A DNA stretch of 64,000 nt from Pedobacter heparinus DSM 2366 (GCF_000023825.1 NC_013061.1:4030001-4094000); one strand, 5' to 3'. Shown: positions 28,006 through 36,375, numbered from the stretch's first letter. Notes: a model not told the origin generated them from the letters alone. Translations and numbers: made by a program.

Positions 28006-28207
28006 CATTTTTTTAAAAAAAATGTAAATCTTTAAAACCTGTAGTATGGCATCATATAACATATATGAAACCATTATTCCGCCTTAGCCTCATCACAACA
28101 CGTTAAAACCGCAAAAACGCAAAAAAAAAATGAAAAGTGGTGCAGTGGAAAATGGATAATCAAAAAATATATTAACTTTACCTTAAATCTAAAACCCTTA
28201 CATAAAG

Positions 28208-28957
28208 ATGCGTAAAGACGAAAGGCACAAACTAATCATGCGAGAGATTAACCTTCACAATAAGGTTTTGTCAACTGATCTGAGCGCATTATTGAATATC
28301 TCAGATGATACGGTTAGACGGGACCTGAAAGAACTTGCAGAGGGTGGAAAATTATTGAAAGTTCATGGAGGTGCCGCAAGTAAATCCTTTGTAGCCCCCT
28401 TCAATACGTTAAATGAAGTGTATGCAATAAATGAAAAAAGGGCAATTGCAGAAAAAACATTAAAAATTATAAAGAATGATATGGTCATTCTTACCGAGGG
28501 CGGCACCACGATACTTGAATTTGCTAAAATGATTCCTGAAAGTTTGAAGGTAACTTTTTTTACGATAAGCCCACAAGTAGCCATCACTTTATCTGACCAT
28601 CACAACCTGGAGGTGATTACTATTGGCGGCAAACTCAACAAAAACGCAAACCTGCATATCGGAGCAAGTGTAATTAACCAGCTGGTGGATATTAAGGTAG
28701 ACCTGTGTTTATTAGGCGCAAATGCATTTTCGGCGGAAGAAGGACTTACAGATATGGATTGGGATATTGTACAGGTGAAAAAAGCGATTATCAGAGCTTC
28801 AAAAAGAACCGCTGTACTAAGCATTTCGGAGAAATTGAATACTGCACAGCGAATTAGGATCTGCGATCCGAATCATATTAATTATCTCATTACTGAATTA
28901 CCCGCCGAAAGTCCGTTGTTAAAAAATTACAAAAATGATTACTTGAACTTACTTTAA
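28208..28957 (+). CDS. DeoR-family transcriptional regulator, likely PUL regulator
   Basis: A 249-residue regulator. The N-terminal winged helix (MRKDERHKLIMREI, STDLSALLNISDDTVRRDLKEL, KVHGGA) is the DeoR DNA-binding domain. The C-terminal DeoRC domain (about 75-230; EKTLKIIKNDMVILTEGGTT, TIGGKLNKNANLHIGAS, LLGANAFSAEEGLT) binds phosphorylated sugars in characterised relatives. It is divergent from the amino-sugar PUL, so a GlcNAc-phosphate-type effector and repression of the operon are plausible. SusC-linked systems more often use hybrid two-component, ECF/FecR or SusR regulators, so a DeoR regulator here is somewhat uncommon. Confidence 0.92.
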   Translation: MRKDERHKLIMREINLHNKVLSTDLSALLNISDDTVRRDLKELAEGGKLLKVHGGAASKSFVAPFNTLNEVYAINEKRAIAEKTLKIIKNDMVILTEGGTTILEFAKMIPESLKVTFFTISPQVAITLSDHHNLEVITIGGKLNKNANLHIGASVINQLVDIKVDLCLLGANAFSAEEGLTDMDWDIVQVKKAIIRASKRTAVLSISEKLNTAQRIRICDPNHINYLITELPAESPLLKNYKNDYLNLL

Positions 28958-29340
28958 CCGTTCAGTTTAAAACATAGCATCTCTTTTGGTCCAGCTTCTT
29001 CATTGGCAGCCATTTATTAATGATTATTAGCTATTTTCATTAAATTTTGTGCTCTACTTGTGTTAAAGTTACTGATTCGACACCCCTTAACTCACCCTTC
29101 CTGTAATAAGAATCACTTTTAATAGTTTAGGTCATAAAAACAACACAACAAAATAACTATCAACACTTTAAGAAAAATAACTTTCAAATAACCAAAAAAA
29201 CACTAAGATTTTAGAGTTCAAAAATCAGCCAATCCGTAAAAACTGCAACAATCTGACTATCTGGCGAAGGAATAAAAAGAACGTATTCAGAACTACAGTT
29301 TATAGAAAAGTCGGCGTTTTAATGCTAAATGGAGAAGGAT
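28958..29340. other. AT-rich intergenic spacer, nothing recognised
   Basis: 383 bases between the DeoR gene and the end of the response-regulator gene. I found no convincing reading frame, RNA gene, terminator or repeat. Confidence 0.5.
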
Positions 29341-30063
29341 CTAAAACAACTTTTCCATCAATAGGTCTTTTCTCGATGCAGAGACCTCGATCTCGGCCCC
29401 ATCATTCATTTCCAGCGTTCCGCCATCTCCTTTTCTATATTTCACAACATGGTCCAGATTAACAATAACTGATCGGTTAATACGTAAAAAAGATCCGCCC
29501 TGCAAAACGCTTTCATATTCCTTAAGTGTTTTGGAAACGATGATCTTCTTACGGTCCTGCAGATAAAAGGTACTGTAATTACTCATGGCTTCAACCCGCA
29601 TAATACTGGCTTTATTTACAAAATAAACGCCCTCGGCTGTTGATAGGGCAAGTCTGTTGGGTGCTGAATTTTGATCCGTTAGCGGAATGTGTTTCGTATA
29701 ATCGGCAACCCTTTTCTTTAGTCTGAAAATGGCAGTATGCAATTCATCTTCATCTATTGGTTTAACCAGGTAATCTACAGCACTTAAACGAAGGGCTTCT
29801 AATGTGAATGTATCATAAGCTGTAGTAAAGATGACCTGAAAATTGAAAGAGCCTAATTTCTCCAGGAACTGAAAGCCATTTAGTCCTGGCATTTCAACAT
29901 CTAAAAAAAGAACGTCCGGGTTTAATTCTACAATTTTAGAAAGCGCTTTAAAAGGATCGTTAAAAATGGCCTCTATCTGTAAATCGTCTCCAAACACCTC
30001 CAGCTTACGGGTCAGCAGATTACTTCCCCGCACCTCATCATCCAATATGACCGCTTTTAGCAT
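29341..30063 (-). CDS. LytTR-family response regulator
   Basis: A 240-residue two-domain regulator. The receiver (1-120) has acidic residues Asp8-Asp9, phosphoacceptor Asp55 in FLDVEMPG, Thr80/81 and Lys101 in YLVKPID. The C-terminal LytTR DNA-binding domain (about 140-240) shows VEAMSNYSTFYLQDRKKIIV, SFLRINRSVIVNLDHV and EVSASRK. The obvious partner is the LytS-type kinase encoded divergently about 3.7 kb away, with the lipoprotein cassette between them. The cassette genes immediately upstream on the same strand may be its targets or co-transcribed with it. Confidence 0.94.
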   Translation of the reverse strand: MLKAVILDDEVRGSNLLTRKLEVFGDDLQIEAIFNDPFKALSKIVELNPDVLFLDVEMPGLNGFQFLEKLGSFNFQVIFTTAYDTFTLEALRLSAVDYLVKPIDEDELHTAIFRLKKRVADYTKHIPLTDQNSAPNRLALSTAEGVYFVNKASIMRVEAMSNYSTFYLQDRKKIIVSKTLKEYESVLQGGSFLRINRSVIVNLDHVVKYRKGDGGTLEMNDGAEIEVSASRKDLLMEKLF

Positions 30064-30147
30064 AACTGATGTTTTTAATCTTATAAATTTCGTTTATTAA
30101 TGTTTGGTAAACAAATCTCTACTAATGTTTACTGTTTCATTTTAAAA

Positions 30148-31179
30148 CTATTGGGCTGGGAAAGGTGGAATCACTCCCCCATCCGGCTGACCCTGTGCGG
30201 CGTTCGTCAGGTCTACTTCATTACAATCATTACCTGGTTGCGCATATTTGAAAATGAACCTTGAGCCGTCGATGCCCTGTTTTTCTGTAAGATATTGAAT
30301 GACACTTTCTACCCTCCTCCAGCTTAACTGCCGATCTGTAAGGCTACTACTGCAATATCCTGTAACCACCACCTTACAGCCGGAACTACCTCTTAAAGTT
30401 TGCGCCACGGAGGATAAAATTGTCTCTTCGCTGGTGGCTAGCTTTGTGGATTGCGATTTAAAAGATACGCCTGGAAGTATGAGGTTACAAGCGGGTTGGG
30501 GTGGTTGGGCATCCTGTTCTTTTGCAACAAATAATGCTTCGTCTTTTTCAAGCAGCATAACCGGTACGACGACGCCATTCCAGCCTGGAACCGTTACTCC
30601 CAAAAATTTGTCATTATTTGTTTTAAAGCCAATGTTTGTAAGTTTATAATAAGGACTGGGGTCACCTGGCCAATTTATAATCTCTGTACCCCCATCGGTG
30701 GTAAAGCTAAACATTGTATTGCCCGTCTTAAAGGACAAGTTTGCAAATGAAAAAGCCTCTGATTTTTTAGCCATTATGGCATAAGCCAACTGGTTGCCTG
30801 CACCATTGTAACGGAAATCGTAAGACTTTAGCTTTAACTTTCCTTCAGCATCTTTTTCAAGGGTAAAGGTGTACATTGATTTTCCATCTCCATTGTAATC
30901 AATAGTAATTACCGAATTTTTGATAACCACTTCCCTGGCCCTGAAATAACCCTGTAAATGTGCATTGGCCTTGATTACATTGCCCTCCTGGGTAAAATAC
31001 AGCACGATTAATTTATTTCCACCTGTTGTATGTTCCCCAACAAGGTAATAATCCAGCAGTTCGCTGGCTGCAATTTGTTCTGCATCATCCGCTGGTACCG
31101 CTGCCTTTTTTTTACAGCCTGTATACAGGAGCAATAATAGTATCGGAAACAGTTTGCAGATGCGTTTTAAATTTTTCAT
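30148..31179 (-). CDS. Lipoprotein with OmpA-like C-terminal domain
   Basis: A 343-residue lipoprotein (LLLLLYTGCKKK; lipidated Cys22). Residues 40-220 are beta-rich and unrecognised. The C-terminal 110 residues resemble an OmpA/MotB peptidoglycan-binding domain: LRGSSGCKVVVTGYCSSSLT, then RQLSWRRVESVIQYLTEKQG, IDGSRFIFKYAQPGNDCNEV. The usual TGHTD and NRRV motifs are altered (TGYCS, CNEVDL), so binding may be lost or changed. Its signal region resembles that of the neighbouring lipoprotein at 31385-32065. It lies 84 bases upstream of the response regulator on the same strand. Confidence 0.7.
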   Translation of the reverse strand: MKNLKRICKLFPILLLLLYTGCKKKAAVPADDAEQIAASELLDYYLVGEHTTGGNKLIVLYFTQEGNVIKANAHLQGYFRAREVVIKNSVITIDYNGDGKSMYTFTLEKDAEGKLKLKSYDFRYNGAGNQLAYAIMAKKSEAFSFANLSFKTGNTMFSFTTDGGTEIINWPGDPSPYYKLTNIGFKTNNDKFLGVTVPGWNGVVVPVMLLEKDEALFVAKEQDAQPPQPACNLILPGVSFKSQSTKLATSEETILSSVAQTLRGSSGCKVVVTGYCSSSLTDRQLSWRRVESVIQYLTEKQGIDGSRFIFKYAQPGNDCNEVDLTNAAQGQPDGGVIPPFPAQ

Positions 31180-31201
31180 AGCGATTAATTTTATTGTAAT
31201 G

Positions 31202-31347
31202 TTAAAATGCTAAAGTAGTGGGTTTGCCTGTATTGGCCACAGCAATACCATTGTTTAGCAAAGTGGCCTACAGGATTAACTGATCAGCAGGATCATCGAT
31301 ATCACTGTCATTGTTTTCCTTAAATATTCCATTTCTTTATAATTTTT
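31202..31347 (-). pseudogene. Relic of a small lipoprotein-like gene
   Basis: Between two intact lipoprotein genes the minus strand reads FKENNDSDIDDPADQLIL, then an in-frame TAG, then ATLLNNGIAVANTGKPTTLAF cut short here by its own TAA. No start or signal sequence remains in this frame, although a hydrophobic stretch (MTVISMILLIS) exists in another frame. The pattern resembles the fragment at 32076-32237. I read it as a decayed copy; confidence is limited by the short length. Confidence 0.3.
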
Positions 31348-31384
31348 CTTGACGGACTTTTTATGGTGTTTTGTTTTGGATTTC

Positions 31385-32065
31385 TTATTGCTTTGTAAAG
31401 CTGCCAGAAGAAATGATACCGTCATTGAAGCGTGCAACCTCCAACTTGCCATTTATTATTACAAAAAATGTAAGCATACCATTGGCACCTGTATTGCTCG
31501 ATGCAGCCATGTTGTTGATAAGCGTATAGTCTTTATTGATTATAGGATCGCCCAAACTGCTTTCGCCATATTGTGTGGCATTAAACTTAAATTTAGTCAT
31601 GATGAGCAGATTACTGGCTGTACTGGCAAAAGATCCGTTAAACTGCGATCCGCTAAATTGGTTTTCGGCAGGTTTTTTTTGTAAGAGATAGCTGGTAAAT
31701 TTTACATCGAATTTTTGGGGTGTGTACGACGTGATGTTTTCTTTGTTGATTGTGAAATTTATAACCTGATCGCTTCCCAGGTTTATTTTTAACAGCCCTT
31801 TTTCTAGGGTATAGTTGCCCTGTATGGGGGTGGTTCCATCATATCCAGCATAAATTACTGCTTTTGCATTTTCTGCAAACGTGATAAGGTATGGAAAGTA
31901 AAATGTTTTGCCAGAATAATTTCCCTCAAATTTGCCTACTATGCTGTAACTTTTAATATCAATGGTCTCGTTGTTATTTTCTCCTTTTTTATCTTTTTTA
32001 CAGCCTGTAAATACTACCAATAATAGCACAGGAAGCAGTTTGTAAATGTTTTTTAAATTTTTCAT
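31385..32065 (-). CDS. Lipoprotein of unknown function
   Basis: A 226-residue lipoprotein; either of two adjacent ATGs (32068 or 32065) could start it. The signal sequence MKNLKNIYKLLPVLLLVVFTGC is nearly the same as in the OmpA-like neighbour, and the mature start is CKKDKKG. The mature part is rich in beta-type sequence (SIVGKFEGNYSGKTFYFPYL, IQGNYTLEKGLLKINLG), with no catalytic motif. The KKDKKG start recurs in the hydrolase-like lipoprotein at 32851. Probably surface- or periplasm-facing; no function can be given. Confidence 0.75.
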   Translation of the reverse strand: MKNLKNIYKLLPVLLLVVFTGCKKDKKGENNNETIDIKSYSIVGKFEGNYSGKTFYFPYLITFAENAKAVIYAGYDGTTPIQGNYTLEKGLLKINLGSDQVINFTINKENITSYTPQKFDVKFTSYLLQKKPAENQFSGSQFNGSFASTASNLLIMTKFKFNATQYGESSLGDPIINKDYTLINNMAASSNTGANGMLTFFVIINGKLEVARFNDGIISSGSFTKQ

Positions 32066-32075
32066 CATAATTCCG

Positions 32076-32237
32076 GTTTAATTTTCAGAAGGTGTGCCAC
32101 TATAAACACCCGTTAATTTGCCATTTTCGGCTAGCAGATTTGCTATCCACATCTGATTTCTCCTTTTTGCAGGCCGTAAAGCTTAAAAGCAACACAAAAA
32201 TGCCTGCAGTTGCTGCATTTATTTTTATTGTTTTCAT
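32076..32237 (-). pseudogene. Tiny lipoprotein frame, probably frameshifted
   Basis: From ATG at 32237 a 45-residue frame runs to TAG at 32100. It starts as a clean lipoprotein: MKTIKINAATAGIFVLLLSF then TACKKEKSDVDS. A second frame continues across the end with ANLLAENGKLTGVYSGTPSE and stops at a TAA near 32076. The two parts together resemble the relic at 31202-31347 (K-E-x-x-S-D-[IV]-D, then LL-x-NG and GxP). Either a one-base frameshift broke the gene or a very short peptide is made. Confidence 0.35.
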
Positions 32238-32250
32238 CCGTCCCTAAATT

Positions 32251-32805
32251 TTAATTATCTGCCCGAATGAACTTCCATAAAAATTTGTCTGTGTTTTCGG
32301 CCGCCTCGAAACGGATCTCGGTTGGTGTATTAGGACTGAACACAAAACTTCGAAGTGCATCACCGTTATAGAAATTGCTTTTTATGTACCAGCATTTCGG
32401 TCTCTGCGCTGCTATAATTTTATATGATATTCCAGCATTACTCCTGCCACCTATAACCGGTGTATGATCTTTCACAGTATAAGGTTGCAGGTACAGGTTA
32501 TCAGATCCATCCAGGGATATGGTATAGGTTGTTCCTTTGGTCGTTTTGCGTGCAGTCACCTGCCATTTTTGAGTGCCACTTTTTGTAAAAGGACGCAAAA
32601 AGACATTTTCGGCAATTGAGGGGTTTAACGGGGTCAAAGCTTTTCCTTCAGTATTTACAATAAAATAAACCCCTGTTGGCAGTGGAATGGAATTGTCAAT
32701 CGCATTGGCCGTTGCACTCCCACCTTGTGTCGCCTGTTGCAGCTGTGCACAGGCAGATAGTGTGAATATGGACAGGGCCAGAGTAAAAAGTTGAATTGTT
32801 TTCAT
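32251..32805 (-). CDS. Lipoprotein with ricin-type beta-trefoil-like domain
   Basis: A 184-residue lipoprotein (FTLSACAQ; lipidated Cys19). After a Gln/Ala/Ser-rich linker, residues 45-184 contain beta-trefoil-like repeats of the ricin B / RICIN type: GVYFIVNTEGKALTP with FLRPFTKSGTQKWQV, then YTISLDGSDNLYLQPY, then CWYIKSNFYNGDALRSFVF with DKFLWKFI. The QxW motif is kept once (QKW) and altered elsewhere (FLW). Such domains usually bind carbohydrates. The gene lies in the lipoprotein cassette 45 bases downstream of the hydrolase-like gene. Confidence 0.65.
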   Translation of the reverse strand: MKTIQLFTLALSIFTLSACAQLQQATQGGSATANAIDNSIPLPTGVYFIVNTEGKALTPLNPSIAENVFLRPFTKSGTQKWQVTARKTTKGTTYTISLDGSDNLYLQPYTVKDHTPVIGGRSNAGISYKIIAAQRPKCWYIKSNFYNGDALRSFVFSPNTPTEIRFEAAENTDKFLWKFIRADN

Positions 32806-32850
32806 GGTATTTGATTTTAGTATAAGGGATTGGTATTTGATTTGAGCTTA

Positions 32851-33600
32851 CTACTGCAGCCAGGACACCATTTTAGTATACATTTTGTCCGTCCAGTTAC
32901 CACCGCAATGGGTCTTGCAACTTGCATCTGTTACCCCTTCACTTTTAGATTTGACAGGGGAATTTGCTGGAATCTGATCATACAAACTCTTGCCATAATA
33001 TGGCCCCTCATTGTCGCCGGTACAATTAATCGAATAAATGGGGATTTTAAAATTCTGCGCATTCCATTCCCCGCTTCCACCACAGGCTGCTAAAACGCCT
33101 TTGCAATAGCTCAGGGTATTATAAATAGATATGTTGGTAAACAAGATGTTGGAGGCATAAGAGTAACCACCAACGACAGATTTACTCTTGTCTACGCCAT
33201 ATTTCCCAGCTATGGCAACAATACATTTATCATAATCTTCCCCAATCATTTGGGCACTGGTATTCCAGCTTTCTGTTGTCGCATCACCTGGCGTCTTCCG
33301 GTACTGTACGATCGCGGCTAAATAGCCGTTCTGTGCGGCTTTTTTACAGATATCGTTTTCGGTAGCATCATCAAGGCTCCCTGGGCTAGGGTTGTTTTCA
33401 TTATTGCCGCTTCCCATAACCAGGATCCCCTTGAAAGTTGTCAGCGTTATATTGGTGAAAATTTTGTAGGTAATACCATTACTGGTTTCAGTTACCTGTT
33501 TAATGTCTCCTGATACGACTTCATCAGGCCCCTTTTTATCTTTTTTGCCGCAGGCGAGCAACAAAAGAAGACAGCTAAGTGCAATGTGTTTTGAGTTCAT
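32851..33600 (-). CDS. Lipoprotein, alpha/beta-hydrolase fold, putative esterase
   Basis: A 249-residue lipoprotein (LLLLLACGKKDKKG; lipidated Cys17). The mature part reads as a small alpha/beta hydrolase: a nucleophile elbow GGYSYAS (Ser147), a possible acid Asp196 in INCTGDNEG, and a His231 in CKTHCGGNW near the end. Blocks such as FKGILVMGSGNN and YLAAIVQYRKT fit the strand-turn regions of esterases. Five cysteines in the mature domain suggest disulfides outside the cytoplasm. It is the first minus-strand gene of the cassette, divergent from the histidine kinase. Confidence 0.65.
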   Translation of the reverse strand: MNSKHIALSCLLLLLACGKKDKKGPDEVVSGDIKQVTETSNGITYKIFTNITLTTFKGILVMGSGNNENNPSPGSLDDATENDICKKAAQNGYLAAIVQYRKTPGDATTESWNTSAQMIGEDYDKCIVAIAGKYGVDKSKSVVGGYSYASNILFTNISIYNTLSYCKGVLAACGGSGEWNAQNFKIPIYSINCTGDNEGPYYGKSLYDQIPANSPVKSKSEGVTDASCKTHCGGNWTDKMYTKMVSWLQ

Positions 33601-33734
33601 AAGGACGATTTCAATTTTAACAATCTGGTTGATTTTAGGTTAAATGTGCGGCTAAAATCAGGCGGTTTTTTTCGAAATGAGTGCACAGGCAGTCTGGATG
33701 AGTGAACACCCATTTCGATCTAGCCTAGCTTGCT

Positions 33735-33752
33735 AATATTCAGGAGAATATT
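33735..33752. promoter_or_regulatory. Perfect inverted repeat between cassette and kinase gene
   Basis: AATATTC-AGGA-GAATATT is a perfect 7-base inverted repeat with a 4-base centre, 42 bases upstream of the kinase start in a 193-base divergent spacer. It is a candidate binding site for a dimeric regulator. A role for the LytTR protein is a guess, because LytTR sites are usually direct repeats. Confidence 0.3.
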
Positions 33753-33793
33753 CTGTTATTTTGAAATGTTTTAATGACTAACCCCAATAGTTA

Positions 33794-35809
33794 ATGAAGT
33801 TACTGATCAAAATATCCATTATCATTCCTTTCTTGCTGGCAGTTTCAGATGTAAGTGCCCAGAAATATGGGCTGGCAGCCATCGACTCAATGAAAGCACT
33901 GTTAAAAACACAAAAAACCGTAGACTCAGGCCAGGTTAAGATCGTTCACCGCATTTCAGCTGCCTATAGAAACATAGATACCGATTCGGCAATGCAGTAT
34001 GCTGTCAGGGGCTTAGCCATGGCAAAAAAGGTGAACTGGCCCAAAGGGATCGCTGCATTTTATGACAACATAGGTAGCCTTTACAGCAACAATGGAGGTT
34101 ATGAAAAAGCAATCCAGTATTATAATGCCTCATTATCAATCAACAAAAGCATAGGGAATAAGCGGGCCCAAACAGGAAACATCATCAATATCGGCTCCGT
34201 TTATCAGCGTCAGGGTGACGATGCCAGGGCACTGGAGTATGGTTTTAAAGCCCTGAAAATGGCCCGGGCCATCAATGAACAGGAATACACCGCACTATTG
34301 TACGGGAATATTTCAGATGTTTATCTATCACAGGAAAACTTTACCATGGCGCGGGCTTACAGCCTTAAAGCCTACCAGGCCTATAAACAGCTGAATGACC
34401 TCTCGGGGCTGGCAAGAGCTGAAGACCGGATCGGTTCGGTATACCTGGCCACAAAAAAACTAAAGGAAGCTGAGCAGTATTTGCAGCAGAGTTTACAGCA
34501 CTATAAAGAACTGGACGATAAAATGGGACAGGCAAAATCCCTTTCCCATATCGCATTGTTGCACGAAGACGATGCTGCCCAAAAGCTGAAATTCCTGATG
34601 GAAGCGCAGCAGCTATTTGATCAGACCACCCCCCTGCACCCCAACTCCATTACCAACCTGGGCAACATAGGCACCACCTACAACAGGGTTTTCTTTAAGA
34701 CCAAAGACCGGAACACTGCTCAAAAAGCAGCGCAGTATTTAGAAAAAGCCGTGGCTGCCAGTAAACAGGTTGGGGACCGGGACAACCTGGGTTATTTTTC
34801 TACTGAACTGGCGCATCTGCAGGAAAATAACGGGCAATACGAAGATGCGCTCCGGAATTACAAAAGATCGAGGCAAATTACCGATTCCATGTATTCGCAG
34901 GAAAGCAAAAATAAGATTGCCTCACTGGAGGCGCAATATGTATTTCAGAAAAAAGAAGAATCCTATCGACAGGAGCAGCAATTGGCAAAACTGAAAATGA
35001 GGCAGGTTTACCTATACGGGGCATTGGCCTTCATACTGGTCAGTTCAATTTTGGTCTATTTCCTGAACCGCTCCCACATCAGGCACCTGCGTTTAAAAAA
35101 TGAGCTGCAAAGGAAACAGGCGGAAGAAAAAAACAAAGAGCTGATAAACAGAAATAAACTATCAGAAAGCGAACTAAAGGCCATCAGGGCACAAATGAAT
35201 CCACATTTCATATTTAACGTACTGAATTCGATCGAATCCTATATCGTTGAAAATGATTCAAAAACGGCAAGTAGGCTGGTACAGAAATTTGCCGCCCTGA
35301 GCAGGCTGATCCTGGAAAACTCTACCCAGAGCATGGTCTCTGCCGACAGGGAATGGAAAGCACTTCAGCTGTACGCAGAACTGGAGGTGATGCGTTTCAA
35401 CAAGCAATTTAGCTGCTCCTTTCATGCCGATCCATCCATTGATCTTTCCAGCCTATTGTTACCACCTATGCTGGTGCAGCCATTAATTGAAAATGCCATA
35501 CATCATGGCATGCGTAATTCAACTGCCCCAAATAATGCGATCGCGGTAAACCTGGAACAAACTGAAGGTGCCCTGCTCTTTACGGTAGCAGACAATGGCA
35601 TTGGCATGGATGAAGCAGAAAAATTCAAAACCTTTTCGGCCATCAAAAGTAAATCCATAGGTATCTCTTCGATAAAGGAACGGATAGAGATTTTTAATGT
35701 AATGAACCAGGGACATCCTGCCCTATTCGAATTGCGCAATAAACAAACAGCCGAAGGAAGGGGGACTATAGCAAAATTGACACTGCCGAAAATCGTTAAA
35801 AAAGATTGA
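33794..35809 (+). CDS. TPR-containing LytS-family sensor histidine kinase
   Basis: A 671-residue sensor. Signal peptide ends near DVSAQ; residues about 40-385 are tetratricopeptide repeats (for example AIQYYNASLSINKSIGNKRA) placed in the periplasm; one membrane helix lies near 405-425 (YLYGALAFILVSSILVYFL); a coiled coil follows. The His_kinase core has AQMNPHFIFNVLNSIESYI with phospho-His471, and the ATPase has LVQPLIENAIHHG and VADNGIGM. This architecture is common in Bacteroidota and pairs with LytTR regulators, here the one at 29341-30063. The ligand is unknown; the neighbouring lipoproteins are candidates for supplying or responding to the signal. Confidence 0.92.
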   Translation: MKLLIKISIIIPFLLAVSDVSAQKYGLAAIDSMKALLKTQKTVDSGQVKIVHRISAAYRNIDTDSAMQYAVRGLAMAKKVNWPKGIAAFYDNIGSLYSNNGGYEKAIQYYNASLSINKSIGNKRAQTGNIINIGSVYQRQGDDARALEYGFKALKMARAINEQEYTALLYGNISDVYLSQENFTMARAYSLKAYQAYKQLNDLSGLARAEDRIGSVYLATKKLKEAEQYLQQSLQHYKELDDKMGQAKSLSHIALLHEDDAAQKLKFLMEAQQLFDQTTPLHPNSITNLGNIGTTYNRVFFKTKDRNTAQKAAQYLEKAVAASKQVGDRDNLGYFSTELAHLQENNGQYEDALRNYKRSRQITDSMYSQESKNKIASLEAQYVFQKKEESYRQEQQLAKLKMRQVYLYGALAFILVSSILVYFLNRSHIRHLRLKNELQRKQAEEKNKELINRNKLSESELKAIRAQMNPHFIFNVLNSIESYIVENDSKTASRLVQKFAALSRLILENSTQSMVSADREWKALQLYAELEVMRFNKQFSCSFHADPSIDLSSLLLPPMLVQPLIENAIHHGMRNSTAPNNAIAVNLEQTEGALLFTVADNGIGMDEAEKFKTFSAIKSKSIGISSIKERIEIFNVMNQGHPALFELRNKQTAEGRGTIAKLTLPKIVKKD

Positions 35810-35939
35810 AAAATACCTCATCTTCATTTTTAGAAAACCTAAATCCAAATAAACATCAACATACCAATGAAAAAGATATGCAATCAAATCGTCCTATGTT
35901 GGTTGTGAGCGGGTATGAATTCAGCGGAAGTTAGGGCAT

Positions 35940-35980
35940 AAAAAAAGCGGAGTAAAATCTAAAGAAGATTTTTACTCCGC
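35940..35980 (-). terminator. Intrinsic terminator downstream of tRNA-Arg
   Basis: Read on the minus strand, a stem GCGGAGTAAAAATCT pairs with AGATTTTACTCCGC (one bulge) across a 5-base loop and is followed by seven T residues. It begins 6 bases after the tRNA 3' end. Confidence 0.9.
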
Positions 35981-35985
35981 AAAGG

Positions 35986-36059
35986 TGCACTTGTAGGGAT
36001 TCGAACCCCAAACCTTCTCATCCGTAGTGAGATGCTCTATCCAATTGAGCTACAAATGC
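35986..36059 (-). tRNA. tRNA-Arg (anticodon ACG)
   Basis: A 74-base cloverleaf on the minus strand: acceptor GCATTTG pairs with CAAGTGC (one G-U), D-arm TAGCTCAATTGGATAGAGCA, anticodon stem TCTCA/TGAGA with loop CTACGGA giving ACG (A34 probably becomes inosine), and T-loop GGTTCGAATCC. Discriminator base is A. The CCA end is not encoded: the genome reads CCT after the discriminator. Confidence 0.96.
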
Positions 36060-36264
36060 AATTCCCGTTTCGTTAACGGACTGCAAAAGTAATGCTTGAA
36101 ATTGAATTTAGCAATTTTTTTATCAAATTATTCCTGAAATAATCCTCAGCAGATAAATTAAATTGCAAACGCTTTCTTAATCGCATCAGAATCAGGAGAT
36201 ATTGCCGGAGTACCGCTAAAACCACCAGATTGATTTTTTCCTTTGGCCGTCTTTAAATACAAGT

Positions 36265-36375
36265 CCTTCACAAATTAGCTCATTCTTCACACCTGGTTCA
36301 CATCTCCTTCACACCAAACCCACAAACAGGTACCTTTTTGTGAAGAAAGTGTGTAGAATGTGTGAACTATGTGAG
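36265..36375. repeat. Cluster of TTCACA-type short repeats in both orientations
   Basis: Four forward copies (CCTTCACA near 36265, CTTCACACC near 36285, GGTTCACA near 36295, CCTTCACACC near 36306) are followed by inverted copies (TTGTGAAG near 36339, GTGTGAAC near 36360). The last runs into the end of the reductase gene. The rest of the 36060-36366 gap shows nothing I recognise. It might be a REP-like element or an extended terminator hairpin. Confidence 0.45.

Noticed and set aside
35867..35908. Short frame MKKICNQIVLCWL after the histidine kinase gene
   Set aside because: Thirteen codons with no regulatory context; indistinguishable from chance.
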